Positions 43,015 through 53,493 of a stretch of 64,000 bases of DNA are shown here, piece after piece. The notes beneath the pieces are model-generated. The model ran no database searches, had not been told where the DNA came from, and saw only the letters and a program-made list of their open reading frames with translations. Both the position numbers and the translations under genes were made by a program. Each line of letters begins with the position of its first letter. The stretch's first letter is position 1. Origin of the DNA: an uncultured Candidatus Melainabacteria bacterium (GTDB lineage: Bacteria; Cyanobacteriota; Vampirovibrionia; Gastranaerophilales; Gastranaerophilaceae); assembly GCA_934692485.1 (NCBI GenBank), contig CAKUTX010000002.1, positions 62,001 through 126,000 on the forward strand. The letters run 5' to 3'.

Positions 43015-45003
43015 ATGGAAAATAAATTCAAAATTTGTTCAAAGCATAAACCGGCCGGAGATCAGCCAAAAGCAATAGAAGAATTGGTTGAAGGTTTGAA
43101 TAATGGAGATGATGCCCAAACTTTGCTTGGGATAACAGGTTCAGGAAAAACTTTTACAATTGCAAACGTTATTGAAAAAGTGCAAAAACCGACACTTATC
43201 ATTGCGCATAACAAAACATTGGCGGCTCAATTATATAATGAATTTAAAGAACTTTTTCCTGAAAATGCTGTAGAATATTTTATAAGTTATTACGATTATT
43301 ATCAACCCGAAGCGTATATTCCGAGGACAGACACATTTATTGAAAAATCAGCTTCAATAAATGAAGAAATAGATAGACTTCGTCATAATGCAACACGATG
43401 CTTGTATGAGCGAAATGACGTTATTATAGTTGCTTCTGTCAGCTGTATATATGGTTTAGGGTTGCCTGAAAATTATTTCAAAGGCTCTGTTGAGTTAAAT
43501 GTCGGAGATGAAATAGATAGAGATGATTTGCTCAGACATCTTGTCAATGTTCAGTATACAAGAAATGACCTCGTTTTGGAACGTTCTACGTTTCGTGCAA
43601 GAGGTGATATTGTAGAAATTATGCCTGCTTATGAAAAAATAATTACAAGAATTTATTTTTTTGGAGATGAGATTGAAAAGATTGTAAAAATAGATAATGT
43701 TACAGGTGAAATTCTAGAAACTCCGAAAAGTGTTGTAATTTATCCTGCAGTGCATTATATTTCAAATGATGAAAATGTTGATGAAACGATTGAGCTGATA
43801 AGAACTGAACTTCAACACAGATTGATTGAATTGCAAAATCAAAACAAGCTAGTGGAAGCACAAAGACTTGAACAGCGTGTAAAGTATGATATTGAAATGA
43901 TTAAAGAAATGGGTTACTGTTCAGGAATTGAAAATTATTCAAGAATAATCGAACGTAGACCTGTTGGCTCAGCACCTGCAACCCTTTTAGATTATTTCCA
44001 AGGAGATTTTTTAACAGTAATAGATGAATCGCACGTTACTCTCCCTCAGCTGAAAGGAATGTATCATGGAGATTTTTCAAGAAAAAGTACTCTTGTCGAC
44101 TATGGATTTAGATTGCCTTCTGCAAAAGACAACCGCCCTTTGAAATTTGATGAGTTTTTTCAAAAAGTTCATCAAAAAATATATGTTTCGGCTACTCCAG
44201 GAGAACTTGAACGAAAATCATCCTCTCAGCTTGTTGAACAAATTATTAGGCCTACAGGACTTGTTGACCCTAAAATCTCGGTTCGACCGATTGAGTCACA
44301 AATTAATGATTTAAAAATTGAAATTCAAAAAAGAACTGAAAAAAATGAACGAGTTTTGATTACAACGTTGACCAAGCGAATGGCAGAGGATTTAACAGAC
44401 TTTTTTGTCCAAGAGGGAATTAAAGTCAGGTATTTACACAGTGAAATCCAATCTCTTGAACGAGTAGAAATTTTAAGAGATTTGCGCCTTGGAGAATTTG
44501 ATGTGCTTATCGGGGTAAATTTGCTTCGAGAAGGGCTTGATATTCCAGAAGTTTCATTGGTTGCAATTATGGATGCCGATAAGGAAGGATTTTTACGTTC
44601 AGAAACAAGTTTAATTCAAACAATAGGTCGTGCTGCGCGTAATGCTTGTGGAGAAGTTATTATGTATGCAGATAGAATAACAGAGTCAATGGATAAAGCG
44701 ATTTCTGAAACAGAACGCCGTCGAAAAATTCAAATGGAATACAACAAAAAATACGGAATTATTCCGCAAACAATTAAAAAACCGATTGAAAACAATCTAC
44801 TATCTCTAGTTGCAAGTTATAGGGATTTGGAAGATATTGTTGCAGAAGAAATGGTTGATATGGGTATTGATAAAAAGGATTTACCAAAACTTATAGATAA
44901 ACTTGAAAAAGATATGCACAAAGCTGCAAAAATCTTAGACTTTGAACGTGCAGCAGAAATCAGAGATAAGCTGAAAAAGCTTCGAGAAATGTTGGATAAA
45001 TAA
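43015..45003 (+). CDS. uvrB: UvrABC system protein B
   Basis: DNA-damage verification helicase of nucleotide excision repair; hands DNA from UvrA to UvrC. Walker A is GITGSGKT (near residue 41; usually GVTGSGKT), the beta-hairpin region contains [20 protein letters not shown], and helicase motifs V-VI read [19 protein letters not shown] and [12 protein letters not shown]. The C-terminus has the UVR domain ([20 protein letters not shown]). 662 residues from ATG 43015; an ATG 15 bases upstream falls within the -10 box. uvrA and uvrC are not in the window. Confidence 0.97.
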   Translation: MENKFKICSKHKPAGDQPKAIEELVEGLNNGDDAQTLLGITGSGKTFTIANVIEKVQKPTLIIAHNKTLAAQLYNEFKELFPENAVEYFISYYDYYQPEAYIPRTDTFIEKSASINEEIDRLRHNATRCLYERNDVIIVASVSCIYGLGLPENYFKGSVELNVGDEIDRDDLLRHLVNVQYTRNDLVLERSTFRARGDIVEIMPAYEKIITRIYFFGDEIEKIVKIDNVTGEILETPKSVVIYPAVHYISNDENVDETIELIRTELQHRLIELQNQNKLVEAQRLEQRVKYDIEMIKEMGYCSGIENYSRIIERRPVGSAPATLLDYFQGDFLTVIDESHVTLPQLKGMYHGDFSRKSTLVDYGFRLPSAKDNRPLKFDEFFQKVHQKIYVSATPGELERKSSSQLVEQIIRPTGLVDPKISVRPIESQINDLKIEIQKRTEKNERVLITTLTKRMAEDLTDFFVQEGIKVRYLHSEIQSLERVEILRDLRLGEFDVLIGVNLLREGLDIPEVSLVAIMDADKEGFLRSETSLIQTIGRAARNACGEVIMYADRITESMDKAISETERRRKIQMEYNKKYGIIPQTIKKPIENNLLSLVASYRDLEDIVAEEMVDMGIDKKDLPKLIDKLEKDMHKAAKILDFERAAEIRDKLKKLREMLDK

Positions 45004-45011
45004 AGCTTTTC

Positions 45012-45737
45012 TTAAATTATTTTGTCAGAATTATCTTTTCTTGTAATTGTTTCATAGTCAACTTGGGCCAAGTAGTGCCCACACATTGCTAAATTGAATA
45101 TCAAAATCATACTCCAATAAAAAATTGAAACAGGATGTGGTATACCGAAAAATATCCATATTAAATACGTTACCGGTAACAATAATAGCGCATTAGCAAT
45201 TAACACTTGCGGAATCATAAATAAAACAGCGATAAGAATATCAATACAAGATTCCGATATTGCCTTAAAATTGTAAGCATCCACAATTTTAAAAGATTTG
45301 GCATAGCACAAATATCCAGTTAGAATAATTGAACCAAAAATTCCCCATACAATATATTGAAATACAAGCAATGTATTAGGTTCAGGGATGTAATTAGATA
45401 ACAATCCGTTAACCAAAGATGCAAGCCAACAGTTTATTGCTATAGATGGTCCTAATGCGACTAATCCTTTTATTCCACTCCAAAGCATTGCAAATATATT
45501 AAAAGATGGCAATACCTTATTTTTCCCATTTCTGACGTTTGTTGTACATATTATCATAAACCCAAACAGTATTATGAATGTGATTGAAAAAAGTGACCAA
45601 AAAGCAGATAAATCACCGTTTTTAGCATTTGTGTATAATTGAACACAAAAATATACAGGGATTGCAAAAATAATATATTTTATAATTGCTCCATTATCTT
45701 GCAGTGACTCTTCAAAAGCGTCTTTTATAGATGCCAT
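45012..45737 (-). CDS. Polytopic membrane protein, 241 aa
   Basis: Not recognised. About six hydrophobic segments (from IIKYIIFAIPVYFCVQLYT to IFYWSMILIFNLAMCGHYLA) with short loops, Lys-rich termini and no obvious substrate motif; the overall pattern resembles small integral-membrane proteins of the DUF4013 type. GAGGAG precedes the ATG. It is convergent with uvrB (8 bases) and divergent from the AsmA-like gene. Function unknown. Confidence 0.6.
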   Translation of the reverse strand: MASIKDAFEESLQDNGAIIKYIIFAIPVYFCVQLYTNAKNGDLSAFWSLFSITFIILFGFMIICTTNVRNGKNKVLPSFNIFAMLWSGIKGLVALGPSIAINCWLASLVNGLLSNYIPEPNTLLVFQYIVWGIFGSIILTGYLCYAKSFKIVDAYNFKAISESCIDILIAVLFMIPQVLIANALLLLPVTYLIWIFFGIPHPVSIFYWSMILIFNLAMCGHYLAQVDYETITRKDNSDKII

Positions 45738-45834
45738 ATTAAAACTCCTCTATAGATTTATATTTTAATTATAACATATTTTTAAATAAAAAACAAGCCT
45801 TTCGCTAATGTTAAAAATTACATGTCTTTACCAT

Positions 45835-45863
45835 TTTACATTTTGCCTTTTTAATCGTATAAT
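45835..45863 (+). promoter_or_regulatory. Promoter of the AsmA-like gene, leaderless spacing
   Basis: TTTACA (45835-45840), 17-base spacer, TATAAT (45858-45863), six bases to ATG at 45870. Confidence 0.7.
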
Positions 45864-45869
45864 CCGATT

Positions 45870-48800
45870 ATGGGTAGGAATTTAAAAATACAGATTTCAA
45901 TATTTGCATTAATAGCACTTTATGGCGCTTATTACTGGGGAATTCCTGCTGTAATCAATCTTCCGCAAAGAGTAGATTTTATTGAAAAAACAGTATTTGA
46001 AAAAAGTGGTTATAAAGTCAAAATAGAAAAACCTACTCTAAAAATGGGATTGCTTCCTTCCGTTTGGGTTGGTGCAAGTAATTTTGCAGTACTTAATGAT
46101 GATAATTCTAAAGCTTTGGATGTGGAAAATCCAAATATAAATGTAAAATTATTGCCTCTAATTTTAAAAAATTTAGATATTGGTAATTTTTCTGCGGATA
46201 ATATTAAAGCTTCATTCAGTATTGATAAAAATTCTAAGTTGAAACTTGGTCAATATTTTGTTGAAATTCCGCAATCAAAAATGCCATTGACTCTAAAACA
46301 TGCAAAAATATCATTGAATGGTTACAGCGTAAAATTGGCGGATGATGCAAAAAATAAAGAAATTTCAGTTGACGGCAAATATTTAACAATTCAAAATTTT
46401 AAAAATAATCAACACGTTGATTTATCTACAATTGCAGAAATAAATACGGGGAAGAAAAAATCTTTTATAAAAACTGATATAGATTTAAAACTGCCATTAA
46501 ATAAAATATATGAAAATCAATTTGATATTTCGGGGCATATTGTAAACCTAGATTTATCTGATTTTTCTGATTATGCAAGAGTGCTTTCAAAGGGCGCAAT
46601 AAAATCAACTTCCGGAATAATTAACGTTACTACTCAAACGATGTTAACTCCTGATAATCATAAACAAGTTCAAACACATCTTTATTTGGATAATCTTGGT
46701 ATATTTCAAGATGAGATTGCAAAATCTATTTATCATAAAGGTCGTTTGGAACTTATTTCTGATGTTTCTACAATTAAAAATGGGATAGTTATAAAGGAAT
46801 TAAAAATAAATGGAGAAAATATTAACGCTTTTTTAAGAGGAAAAGTAAAAAAATTGAATACCAAAATGCCAGATTTGGATTTGAAGTTGACAGTTAATAA
46901 TTCAAAAGCGGAAAAAATAATTCCTTTACTTCCTGGAGTTAAAGATTTATGTCCGGATATAAATCTTTATTTGCTGAAAAAAACTGTATTTAGTGGCGAC
47001 GCAATAGGGAATTTGGATATTAAAGGCAAACTTCTAACCCCAAATATTAAAGGTAGTATTATGGTGTCAAATGCTTATATGGTCAAACCTATTCCAAATT
47101 CAGAAAAAGCTACTATAAAGTTGGCATTTAATGGCGACAAGATGAATTTAGATGTAAAAGTCCCGACAAGTCCTAATCAGGTTGTGAACGTAAAAGGGCC
47201 AATTAATGTTTATACAAAATATTCGGATTTAATGATTACAAGTACTGATAACGTTGATTTAAAAACTGCTCAAATTGTACTTAATCCATTGCATGATATT
47301 TTGCATTTTGAACTTGGCCCGGTTCCGATTATGGATATTAAAGGGAAGGGCGGTATAAATCTTCATATTGTCGGAACTCGGGAAAATCCGCATGGATGGG
47401 GTCAGTTTTATTTTAAGGATGGAACTGTTTCTTTCTTAGATATTCATAATATGACAATTACAAATGCCTCAGGGACACTTGATTTCGATAATCAAAATAC
47501 TATTTTCCAGTCAAAAACTGCAATGTTAAACGGTAAACCGATTTCTGTTAAAGGAACTTGTTCTTTATTAGGAATTTTAGATTTTGATGTGTTGACAAAA
47601 GGTCAAGATGTTGCGAAATTATTGATTACTATTAAAACATCGCCAATGCTCAATGATATACAAAAACTAACTTCTCCAATTGATAGCGCAAACGGACTTG
47701 TTAATCTTGCAATAAAACTTACAGGACAAGTCAAAAATCCAAATGACATTGTATTTAATAAAAATTTGTTTGCAAAAGGAAAAATTGATTTATTTTTAAA
47801 TTCAATAAAATTAAAAGATATGCCAATTGCACTTAGCCAAACATCCGGAACATTAAATTTTAATAATATGGATGCAGATTTTGATTTGTTGACAAATATG
47901 AATAAGTCTAAAATCCAAACAAAAGGCGCTTTAAAGAATAATAATTGCGATTTAAAAATTATAAGTCATAGATTTAATCTTGGTGATGCTATAGGATTAT
48001 TGCCATCAAATATAATAATTCCATACAAGAAAGATTTAGGAACAATAAATACAAGTTTTGTTGCAAAATATAATGGTGATATTCAAAATATAAATTACAA
48101 CAATATTAATTTGAAGGGAAATATTTATTCAAATAAAGGCGCAAAAAGTGCAATTATTGTAGATAACAGTAATTTTGAATTAAAAAATTCTAAACTTAAA
48201 TTACCGTTATTACAAGGAACATTTAACAAAAGTCCGTATCGTATCTCAATAAATATTTCTGATATGTTTAGCTCAAAGAGAGAGGTAAATGGTGATTGTA
48301 AAATAAGTTCTCTTAATCTTAATTTGATTAATGATAGTTCTATTCAATTGTTATTGCCACCTCAAACAGCAAAGATTTTTAATGATTTGGATTTTGTAAA
48401 CGGAAATATCAATCTTTCCGCAAAGGTTCGTAACAACAATGTAAATGCGTTTACAATTTTAGATAATGTTAGTTTTATTTATAAGCCAAAAAATCTTAAA
48501 GTTGCAATAAGTAGCGGAAATATGTTTTTGAAAAATGATTTATTGCATTTGAATAAAATCAACGCACTTTTAGGTAAAATGCCAGTGTTTATTGATGGAA
48601 AAGTTACGAATATTCAAAAAAATCCAAATGCTAATTTGTATATTAATGCTAAGCCTAATCAGGAATTTTTTGATCAATTTTTTAATAACAATTCTTTGTA
48701 TCCTATAAAGATAAAAGGAGATGCTATTTATTCTGCAAAAATCAATGGAACATTGGAAAACCTAAATACAAAATCAACACTTAATATCGAAGAAAATTCA

Positions 48801-50321
48801 AGTTTGTACTATATGGGAGCAACTATTGGAGATGTAGAAAATCCAGTTAAAATTACGGTTGATAATACATATAGTCCAAATAAGATAAAAATTAATAATT
48901 TTCAGTATGATAAAATTATAACATCTCAAAACAACAAACCGTTTAGTATGCCACAATTGAGTGCATCAGGAACATTACATATGCTTGAAAATAATGTTAT
49001 TGGTTTTAATAATTTTAGAATTAAAACACAAACTTCTACTGATGCAAAAATATTTAATGTGATATTTAGAAAACCGTTTATGAAACAGGGAGTATTTACT
49101 TCAGATTTAACAATGAACGGAACTTCGATTAACCCAAAAATTAAGGGCAAATTAGATATTACTGGTATTGATATTCCTTTTGTTAATTCGACAATCCATG
49201 ATGTGGATTTGGATTTTAAAAATGATAAAATTTTTGTAAAAAGTAAAGGCACTGTATTAACAAATGATGTTTATTTAGATGCAATAATTAAAAACAAACT
49301 TGTTCCGCCTTATGTTATAGAGAACTTAAAATTAAAGCTTGTTGACTTGGATATAAACAAAATTACAGATACAATGCGAGATTTAGAGGCAGAATCAACA
49401 AGAAATAATTTGCATACAAGTGATAATTCCCAAAGTTTTGATGCTTCTCAAATTATTATTCAAAAAGGAAATATTGAAGCAGATAAAGTAAAAATTAGGA
49501 ATATAAACGCAAACAATTTTGTTGCAAAATTAAGTTTGAACAAAAAAGGTATTCTTGATATTAATAATTTTAAATTTGATATTGCTCAAGGGTCGGTTAT
49601 AGGCAAGTTTACGCATAATTTACAAAATCACAAAACAACGCTAAACATTGACTTGGATAGAGCAAATGCGCTTATAATGTCAGAAGCTTTATTTGATTTG
49701 AAGGGGCAAGTATATGGACTTGTAAACGGGAATTTTGATTTAACTTGTGTTGGAGATAATCAGGATGATTGTTTCAAAACTTTGTCTGGAGAAGGATATT
49801 TCAAAATTGCAGATGGTAGAATGCCAAAATTGGGCTCATTAGAATATTTGTTAAAAGCTGGAAATCTTTTGAAAGGTGGATTTACCGGACTGTCAATAAA
49901 CAGTTTAATTGATTTAGTAACTCCTTTGAAAACAGGTAATTTTGAAAGTATTACCGGAGATATTCATATTAAAAACGGAATTGCGGACCGAATTAATGTA
50001 TATTCTAACGGGCATGATTTGAATATGTATATGACAGGCTCTTATAATCTTGTGACTTCTGTTGCTGATATGGGAATATATGGAAGCCTTTCGAAGAATA
50101 TAACAACTGTATTCGGCAAAATTAAAAACGCATCTTTGAATACTTTGTTCAACACTATTCCTGGGATAAATGCTTCTACTGAAAACTTGCTTTTGCAAGA
50201 GGAAATCGGAAAAATTCCTAATATAAAAAATGCAACTGACATATATAGAATTTTCTTTGTTGAAGTAAATGGTGATATTAACGGCGAAAATTACGTTAAG
50301 AGTTTTAAATGGGTAAAATAA
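45870..50321 (+). CDS. AsmA-like / TamB-YhdP-type envelope protein
   Basis: A 1,483-residue protein with an N-terminal membrane anchor (LKIQISIFALIALYGAYYWG) and an AsmA-like opening (about 30-110: VFEKSGYKVKIEKPTLKMGL, then GASNFAVL). The long body is made of repeated amphipathic beta strands with Asn/Lys-rich turns, and the last 130 residues (LSGEGYFKIADGRMPKLGSL ... LVTSVADMGIYGSLS) fit the AsmA-like C-terminal domain. Such proteins form hydrophobic grooves bridging the two membranes for lipid transport in diderm bacteria. No lipid gene is adjacent. Length and domain order support the family; the exact subgroup is not decided. Confidence 0.8.
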   Translation: MGRNLKIQISIFALIALYGAYYWGIPAVINLPQRVDFIEKTVFEKSGYKVKIEKPTLKMGLLPSVWVGASNFAVLNDDNSKALDVENPNINVKLLPLILKNLDIGNFSADNIKASFSIDKNSKLKLGQYFVEIPQSKMPLTLKHAKISLNGYSVKLADDAKNKEISVDGKYLTIQNFKNNQHVDLSTIAEINTGKKKSFIKTDIDLKLPLNKIYENQFDISGHIVNLDLSDFSDYARVLSKGAIKSTSGIINVTTQTMLTPDNHKQVQTHLYLDNLGIFQDEIAKSIYHKGRLELISDVSTIKNGIVIKELKINGENINAFLRGKVKKLNTKMPDLDLKLTVNNSKAEKIIPLLPGVKDLCPDINLYLLKKTVFSGDAIGNLDIKGKLLTPNIKGSIMVSNAYMVKPIPNSEKATIKLAFNGDKMNLDVKVPTSPNQVVNVKGPINVYTKYSDLMITSTDNVDLKTAQIVLNPLHDILHFELGPVPIMDIKGKGGINLHIVGTRENPHGWGQFYFKDGTVSFLDIHNMTITNASGTLDFDNQNTIFQSKTAMLNGKPISVKGTCSLLGILDFDVLTKGQDVAKLLITIKTSPMLNDIQKLTSPIDSANGLVNLAIKLTGQVKNPNDIVFNKNLFAKGKIDLFLNSIKLKDMPIALSQTSGTLNFNNMDADFDLLTNMNKSKIQTKGALKNNNCDLKIISHRFNLGDAIGLLPSNIIIPYKKDLGTINTSFVAKYNGDIQNINYNNINLKGNIYSNKGAKSAIIVDNSNFELKNSKLKLPLLQGTFNKSPYRISINISDMFSSKREVNGDCKISSLNLNLINDSSIQLLLPPQTAKIFNDLDFVNGNINLSAKVRNNNVNAFTILDNVSFIYKPKNLKVAISSGNMFLKNDLLHLNKINALLGKMPVFIDGKVTNIQKNPNANLYINAKPNQEFFDQFFNNNSLYPIKIKGDAIYSAKINGTLENLNTKSTLNIEENSSLYYMGATIGDVENPVKITVDNTYSPNKIKINNFQYDKIITSQNNKPFSMPQLSASGTLHMLENNVIGFNNFRIKTQTSTDAKIFNVIFRKPFMKQGVFTSDLTMNGTSINPKIKGKLDITGIDIPFVNSTIHDVDLDFKNDKIFVKSKGTVLTNDVYLDAIIKNKLVPPYVIENLKLKLVDLDINKITDTMRDLEAESTRNNLHTSDNSQSFDASQIIIQKGNIEADKVKIRNINANNFVAKLSLNKKGILDINNFKFDIAQGSVIGKFTHNLQNHKTTLNIDLDRANALIMSEALFDLKGQVYGLVNGNFDLTCVGDNQDDCFKTLSGEGYFKIADGRMPKLGSLEYLLKAGNLLKGGFTGLSINSLIDLVTPLKTGNFESITGDIHIKNGIADRINVYSNGHDLNMYMTGSYNLVTSVADMGIYGSLSKNITTVFGKIKNASLNTLFNTIPGINASTENLLLQEEIGKIPNIKNATDIYRIFFVEVNGDINGENYVKSFKWVK

Positions 50322-50348
50322 TTAAATAAATTGCATTGTATATACAAC

Positions 50349-50377
50349 AAAAAGTTCCGAGGTTATCGGAACTTTTT
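50349..50377. terminator. Bidirectional terminator
   Basis: A perfect 12-bp inverted repeat (AAAAAGTTCCGA 50349-50360, TCGGAACTTTTT 50366-50377), loop of 5, between the converging AsmA-like and lysS genes. Confidence 0.9.
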
Positions 50378-50399
50378 AGTTTTTATTTTTTGTTATAAA

Positions 50400-51932
50400 T
50401 TAGTCTTTAGCTTTCATTGTAGGGAATGCGATAACATCACGGATAGATGGAGAATTTGTTAGCAACATAACAAGTCTATCAATACCCATACCCATACCGC
50501 CTGTAGGAGGCATACCGTATTCAAGAGCATTGATAAAGTCTTCATCAATTTCCATCGCTTCTTCATCACCGGCAGCTTTAGCTTGAGCTTGTGCTTCAAA
50601 CCTCATTCTTTGGTCGATAGGGTCGGTAAGTTCTGAAAACGCGTTTGCAATTTCCCATCCGTTTACTCTTGTTTCAAATCGTTCTGTCAATCTGTCGTTA
50701 TCTCTGTGAACTTTTGCCAACGGAGAAATTTCTCTCGGATAATCGATTATGTGACAAGGTTGGATAAGAGAAGGTTCTATTTTTTCTTCAAATACAGCTT
50801 CAACAACTTGTCCCCAATTCATTCCGTCATCTACTTGAACATTTAGACTTCTTGCTGTTTCGATTGCTTGTTTCGCGCTGAAAATTTCCATGAAATCAAC
50901 TCCAGTAGCTTCTTTGATAGAACCTAGCATTGTTTTTCTATCCCATGGTGGAGTTAAGTCAATTTCGTTTTCGCCATATTTAATTTTAGTAGTTCCAAGC
51001 ACTTCTTGAGCGACATAAGCGACCATATTTTCAGTCAATGTCATCATATCATTGTAGTCTGCGTAAGCTTGGTACAATTCAATCATTGTAAATTCAGGGT
51101 TATGACGAGTGTCAATACCTTCATTCCTGAAACATTTTCCGATTTCGAAAACTTTTTCAGAAATTCCGCCTACAATTAATCTTTTCAAATATAATTCAAG
51201 AGCAATTCTTAGAGTCAAATCCATTTCCAAAGCATTGTGGTGAGTTGTGAATGGTCTGGCATTAGCTCCAGAAGCCATTGTTTGTAAAATCGGAGTTTCA
51301 ACTTCCATATAGCCTTGTTTTGCTAAATATTCTCTGACTTTTTGAACAATCATGCTTCTTTTTCTGAAAGTATCTCTGCTTTCTTCATTAACAATTAAGT
51401 CAACGTATCTTTGACGATATTTTAATTCAACGTCAGTCAAACCATGATAGTGAGCCAATGTTTCAGCTTTTTCTTTGCTGATTTGTTTGTTTGGTAAAGG
51501 CAAAAGAGCTTTTGATAAAAGTTGTAGAGATGTTGATTTAATAGAAAGTTCTCCGCGTGGAGTTCTTCTTATTGTGCCGGTAAAACCTGCAATATCTCCA
51601 ATATCTATAAGTTTTAATACCTTCATTTGTTCTTCAGGCAAATTTTCTTTGTGAGAAAAAATTTGGATTTTTCCTGATGCATCCATAAGGTCAATAAACA
51701 TTCCGGTGTTTCTGATAGCCATTACACGGCCTGCAACCGAATATTCATCTTGAGTTTCTACTCCAGCTTCCAAATCTTTGTACTTGTCTTGTAGAAAAGT
51801 TGCGTCTGCAGTTTTGTTAAATTTGTAAGGATATGGATTAACTCCTTTATCAGCCAAATCTGCAAGTTTTTGAATTCTTGTTTGTCTTATTTGTTCTTTA
51901 GTAGAACTAGGTTCATGTGTTTGTTGTGCCAT
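50400..51932 (-). CDS. lysS: Lysyl-tRNA synthetase, class II
   Basis: Charges tRNA-Lys. The N-terminal anticodon-binding OB domain (about 50-160: YSVAGRVMAIRNTGMFIDLM) is followed by the catalytic core with motif 2 FEIGKCFRNEGIDTRHNPEF and motif 3 GMPPTGGMGMGIDRLVMLLT. 510 residues, normal. AAGGAAG precedes the ATG. Single gene, convergent with the AsmA-like gene. Confidence 0.97.
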   Translation of the reverse strand: MAQQTHEPSSTKEQIRQTRIQKLADLADKGVNPYPYKFNKTADATFLQDKYKDLEAGVETQDEYSVAGRVMAIRNTGMFIDLMDASGKIQIFSHKENLPEEQMKVLKLIDIGDIAGFTGTIRRTPRGELSIKSTSLQLLSKALLPLPNKQISKEKAETLAHYHGLTDVELKYRQRYVDLIVNEESRDTFRKRSMIVQKVREYLAKQGYMEVETPILQTMASGANARPFTTHHNALEMDLTLRIALELYLKRLIVGGISEKVFEIGKCFRNEGIDTRHNPEFTMIELYQAYADYNDMMTLTENMVAYVAQEVLGTTKIKYGENEIDLTPPWDRKTMLGSIKEATGVDFMEIFSAKQAIETARSLNVQVDDGMNWGQVVEAVFEEKIEPSLIQPCHIIDYPREISPLAKVHRDNDRLTERFETRVNGWEIANAFSELTDPIDQRMRFEAQAQAKAAGDEEAMEIDEDFINALEYGMPPTGGMGMGIDRLVMLLTNSPSIRDVIAFPTMKAKD

Positions 51933-52012
51933 TTTATACTTCCTTTTTGGTTGTAAAATCTCTATAATTTTATTTTAGCACAAACATGGCTGTAAAAAAA
52001 TATTTTAAGTCC

Positions 52013-52042
52013 AAAAAAGCTCCCGATTATACAGGAGCTTTT
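52013..52042 (-). terminator. Terminator of the pilT unit
   Basis: AAAAGCTCC (52015-52023) with GGAGCTTTT (52034-52042), 10-base loop; leftward it is followed by T6. It is 32 bases beyond the pilT stop. Confidence 0.8.
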
Positions 52043-52073
52043 CGAATTTATAAGCAGTGCAATATTATGTATT

Positions 52074-53138
52074 TTATTGCATTAGACGTCTTAATTCATC
52101 AGGTCTTGAAGTTCTAGAAAGAGCATCTTCAATTGAAATCGCACCTTGTTTATAAAGATTTGCAAGAGCCATCTCAAGAGTTTGCATACCCAAGCCCTGA
52201 TTCATTTGGATTGTTGAATATATTTGAGCGGCTTTTGCTTCCCTAATAAGGTTTGCAATTGCAGGAGTTACAAGCATAATTTCTTGTGCCATAACACGAC
52301 CTTTTTTTGTGCCGTCAGGTTGAATTTTTGGTAAAAGTGTTTGGGCAAATACTGCAACAAGAGAGTTTGCAAGTTGAACACGAATTTGTTGTTGTTGCCC
52401 TTCCGGAAATACGTCGATAATACGGTCGATAGTTTGTGCCGCAGAAGATGTGTGTAATGTTCCGAATACCAAGTGACCTGTTTCTGCTGCAGTTAGGGCT
52501 AACGCGATAGTTTCGTGGTCACGCATCTCACCTACAAGAATAATATCTGGGTCTTCACGAAGTGCGGATTTTAAGGCATTTGCAAAAGATCTTGTATCCA
52601 TGCCGAGTTCACGCTGGTGAATGATACTCTGTTTTGAAGTGTGAACAAATTCTATCGGGTCCTCAATTGTTAAAATATGCTCAGCTCTGTTTGTATTAAT
52701 ATAGTCAATCATCGCAGCCAATGTTGTTGATTTACCGGAACCGGTAGGCCCTGTTACAAGAATTAGACCTCTTGGTTTGTCTGCTGTTTTTCGAACAATT
52801 TCTGGCAATCCTAGTTTATCAAAAGAAGGTACAATTGATGTAATCGTTCTGAATGCTGCGGCATAATTCCCTTTATCTTTATAAAAGTTGACCCTGAAAC
52901 GGCTTAATCCTTCAATCCCGTATGAAAAGTCAAGTTCCCAATTTTGTTCTAGCGTTCTTCTTTGTTCATTTGACAGCATCGGAAAAAGAAGCGTCTCTAC
53001 ATCATCTGGACTAAGAGGGGGGTAATCATATCTTCTTAATTTACCATCTATACGAGCTGCTGGAGGGAGATTGGCAGAAATATGTAAGTCAGAACCTCCA
53101 TCTGCAACTAATTTTTCCAATAATTCTTCAATTAGCAT
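52074..53138 (-). CDS. pilT: Type IV pilus retraction ATPase PilT
   Basis: Hexameric motor that depolymerises pili. The N-terminal PAS-like domain contains DGGSDLHISANLPPAARIDG, then Walker A GPTGSGKSTTLAAM, Asp-box TIEDPIEFVH, Walker B DPDIILVGEMRD, His-box GHLVFGTLHTSSA and the PilT-type AIxNLIRE motif (AIANLIREAKAAQ). 354 residues and complete. GGAAGG lies before the ATG. A small gene 6 bases upstream in the same direction is probably co-transcribed. The pilin-like genes at 27 and 36 kb would fit as substrates. Confidence 0.96.
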   Translation of the reverse strand: MLIEELLEKLVADGGSDLHISANLPPAARIDGKLRRYDYPPLSPDDVETLLFPMLSNEQRRTLEQNWELDFSYGIEGLSRFRVNFYKDKGNYAAAFRTITSIVPSFDKLGLPEIVRKTADKPRGLILVTGPTGSGKSTTLAAMIDYINTNRAEHILTIEDPIEFVHTSKQSIIHQRELGMDTRSFANALKSALREDPDIILVGEMRDHETIALALTAAETGHLVFGTLHTSSAAQTIDRIIDVFPEGQQQQIRVQLANSLVAVFAQTLLPKIQPDGTKKGRVMAQEIMLVTPAIANLIREAKAAQIYSTIQMNQGLGMQTLEMALANLYKQGAISIEDALSRTSRPDELRRLMQ

Positions 53139-53144
53139 TACGTT

Positions 53145-53396
53145 TTATCCTTCCTGGAAATTTATAATATCATCCTCTTTCATTGCAAGTTCTATCAATG
53201 CATAAGTCATGTATGCTCCAAGAGCTACTGCTTTTGGATCTAAATCAGTTTTATTTGCTGCTTCAATAATAGCGGTATTGATTTCAGGATTTTCTTCTTT
53301 CAAGTAATGAATCATTTTTTTTCGCCAAACCGGCATATCCTTAAAGATTTCACTGAAAGCTTGAGCTGCATTTTCTTCTGATATTATAGGTAACAT
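53145..53396 (-). CDS. Small protein upstream of pilT, 83 aa
   Basis: Not recognised. Helical, charged: PIISEENAAQAFSEIFKDMP, KKMIHYLKEENPEINTAIIE, then DLDPKAVALGAYMTYALIEL. No signal peptide. AAGGAA precedes the ATG. It sits 6 bases before pilT, suggesting a linked role in pilus retraction, but this is context only. Confidence 0.6.
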   Translation of the reverse strand: MLPIISEENAAQAFSEIFKDMPVWRKKMIHYLKEENPEINTAIIEAANKTDLDPKAVALGAYMTYALIELAMKEDDIINFQEG

Positions 53397-53480
53397 ACAA
53401 TTCCTTTCTAAAATATGTACTTATTATATAAGAAATTTTAACATTAGTCTACATAAAATTAAGAAATCATATATTTGGGG

Positions 53481-53486
53481 TATAAT
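53481..53486 (+). promoter_or_regulatory. -10 box of recF, near-leaderless
   Basis: TATAAT (53481-53486), seven bases to the ATG at 53494; the -35 is not clear. Slight variant of the six-base spacing seen elsewhere. Confidence 0.45.
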
Positions 53487-53493
53487 TTTCTTT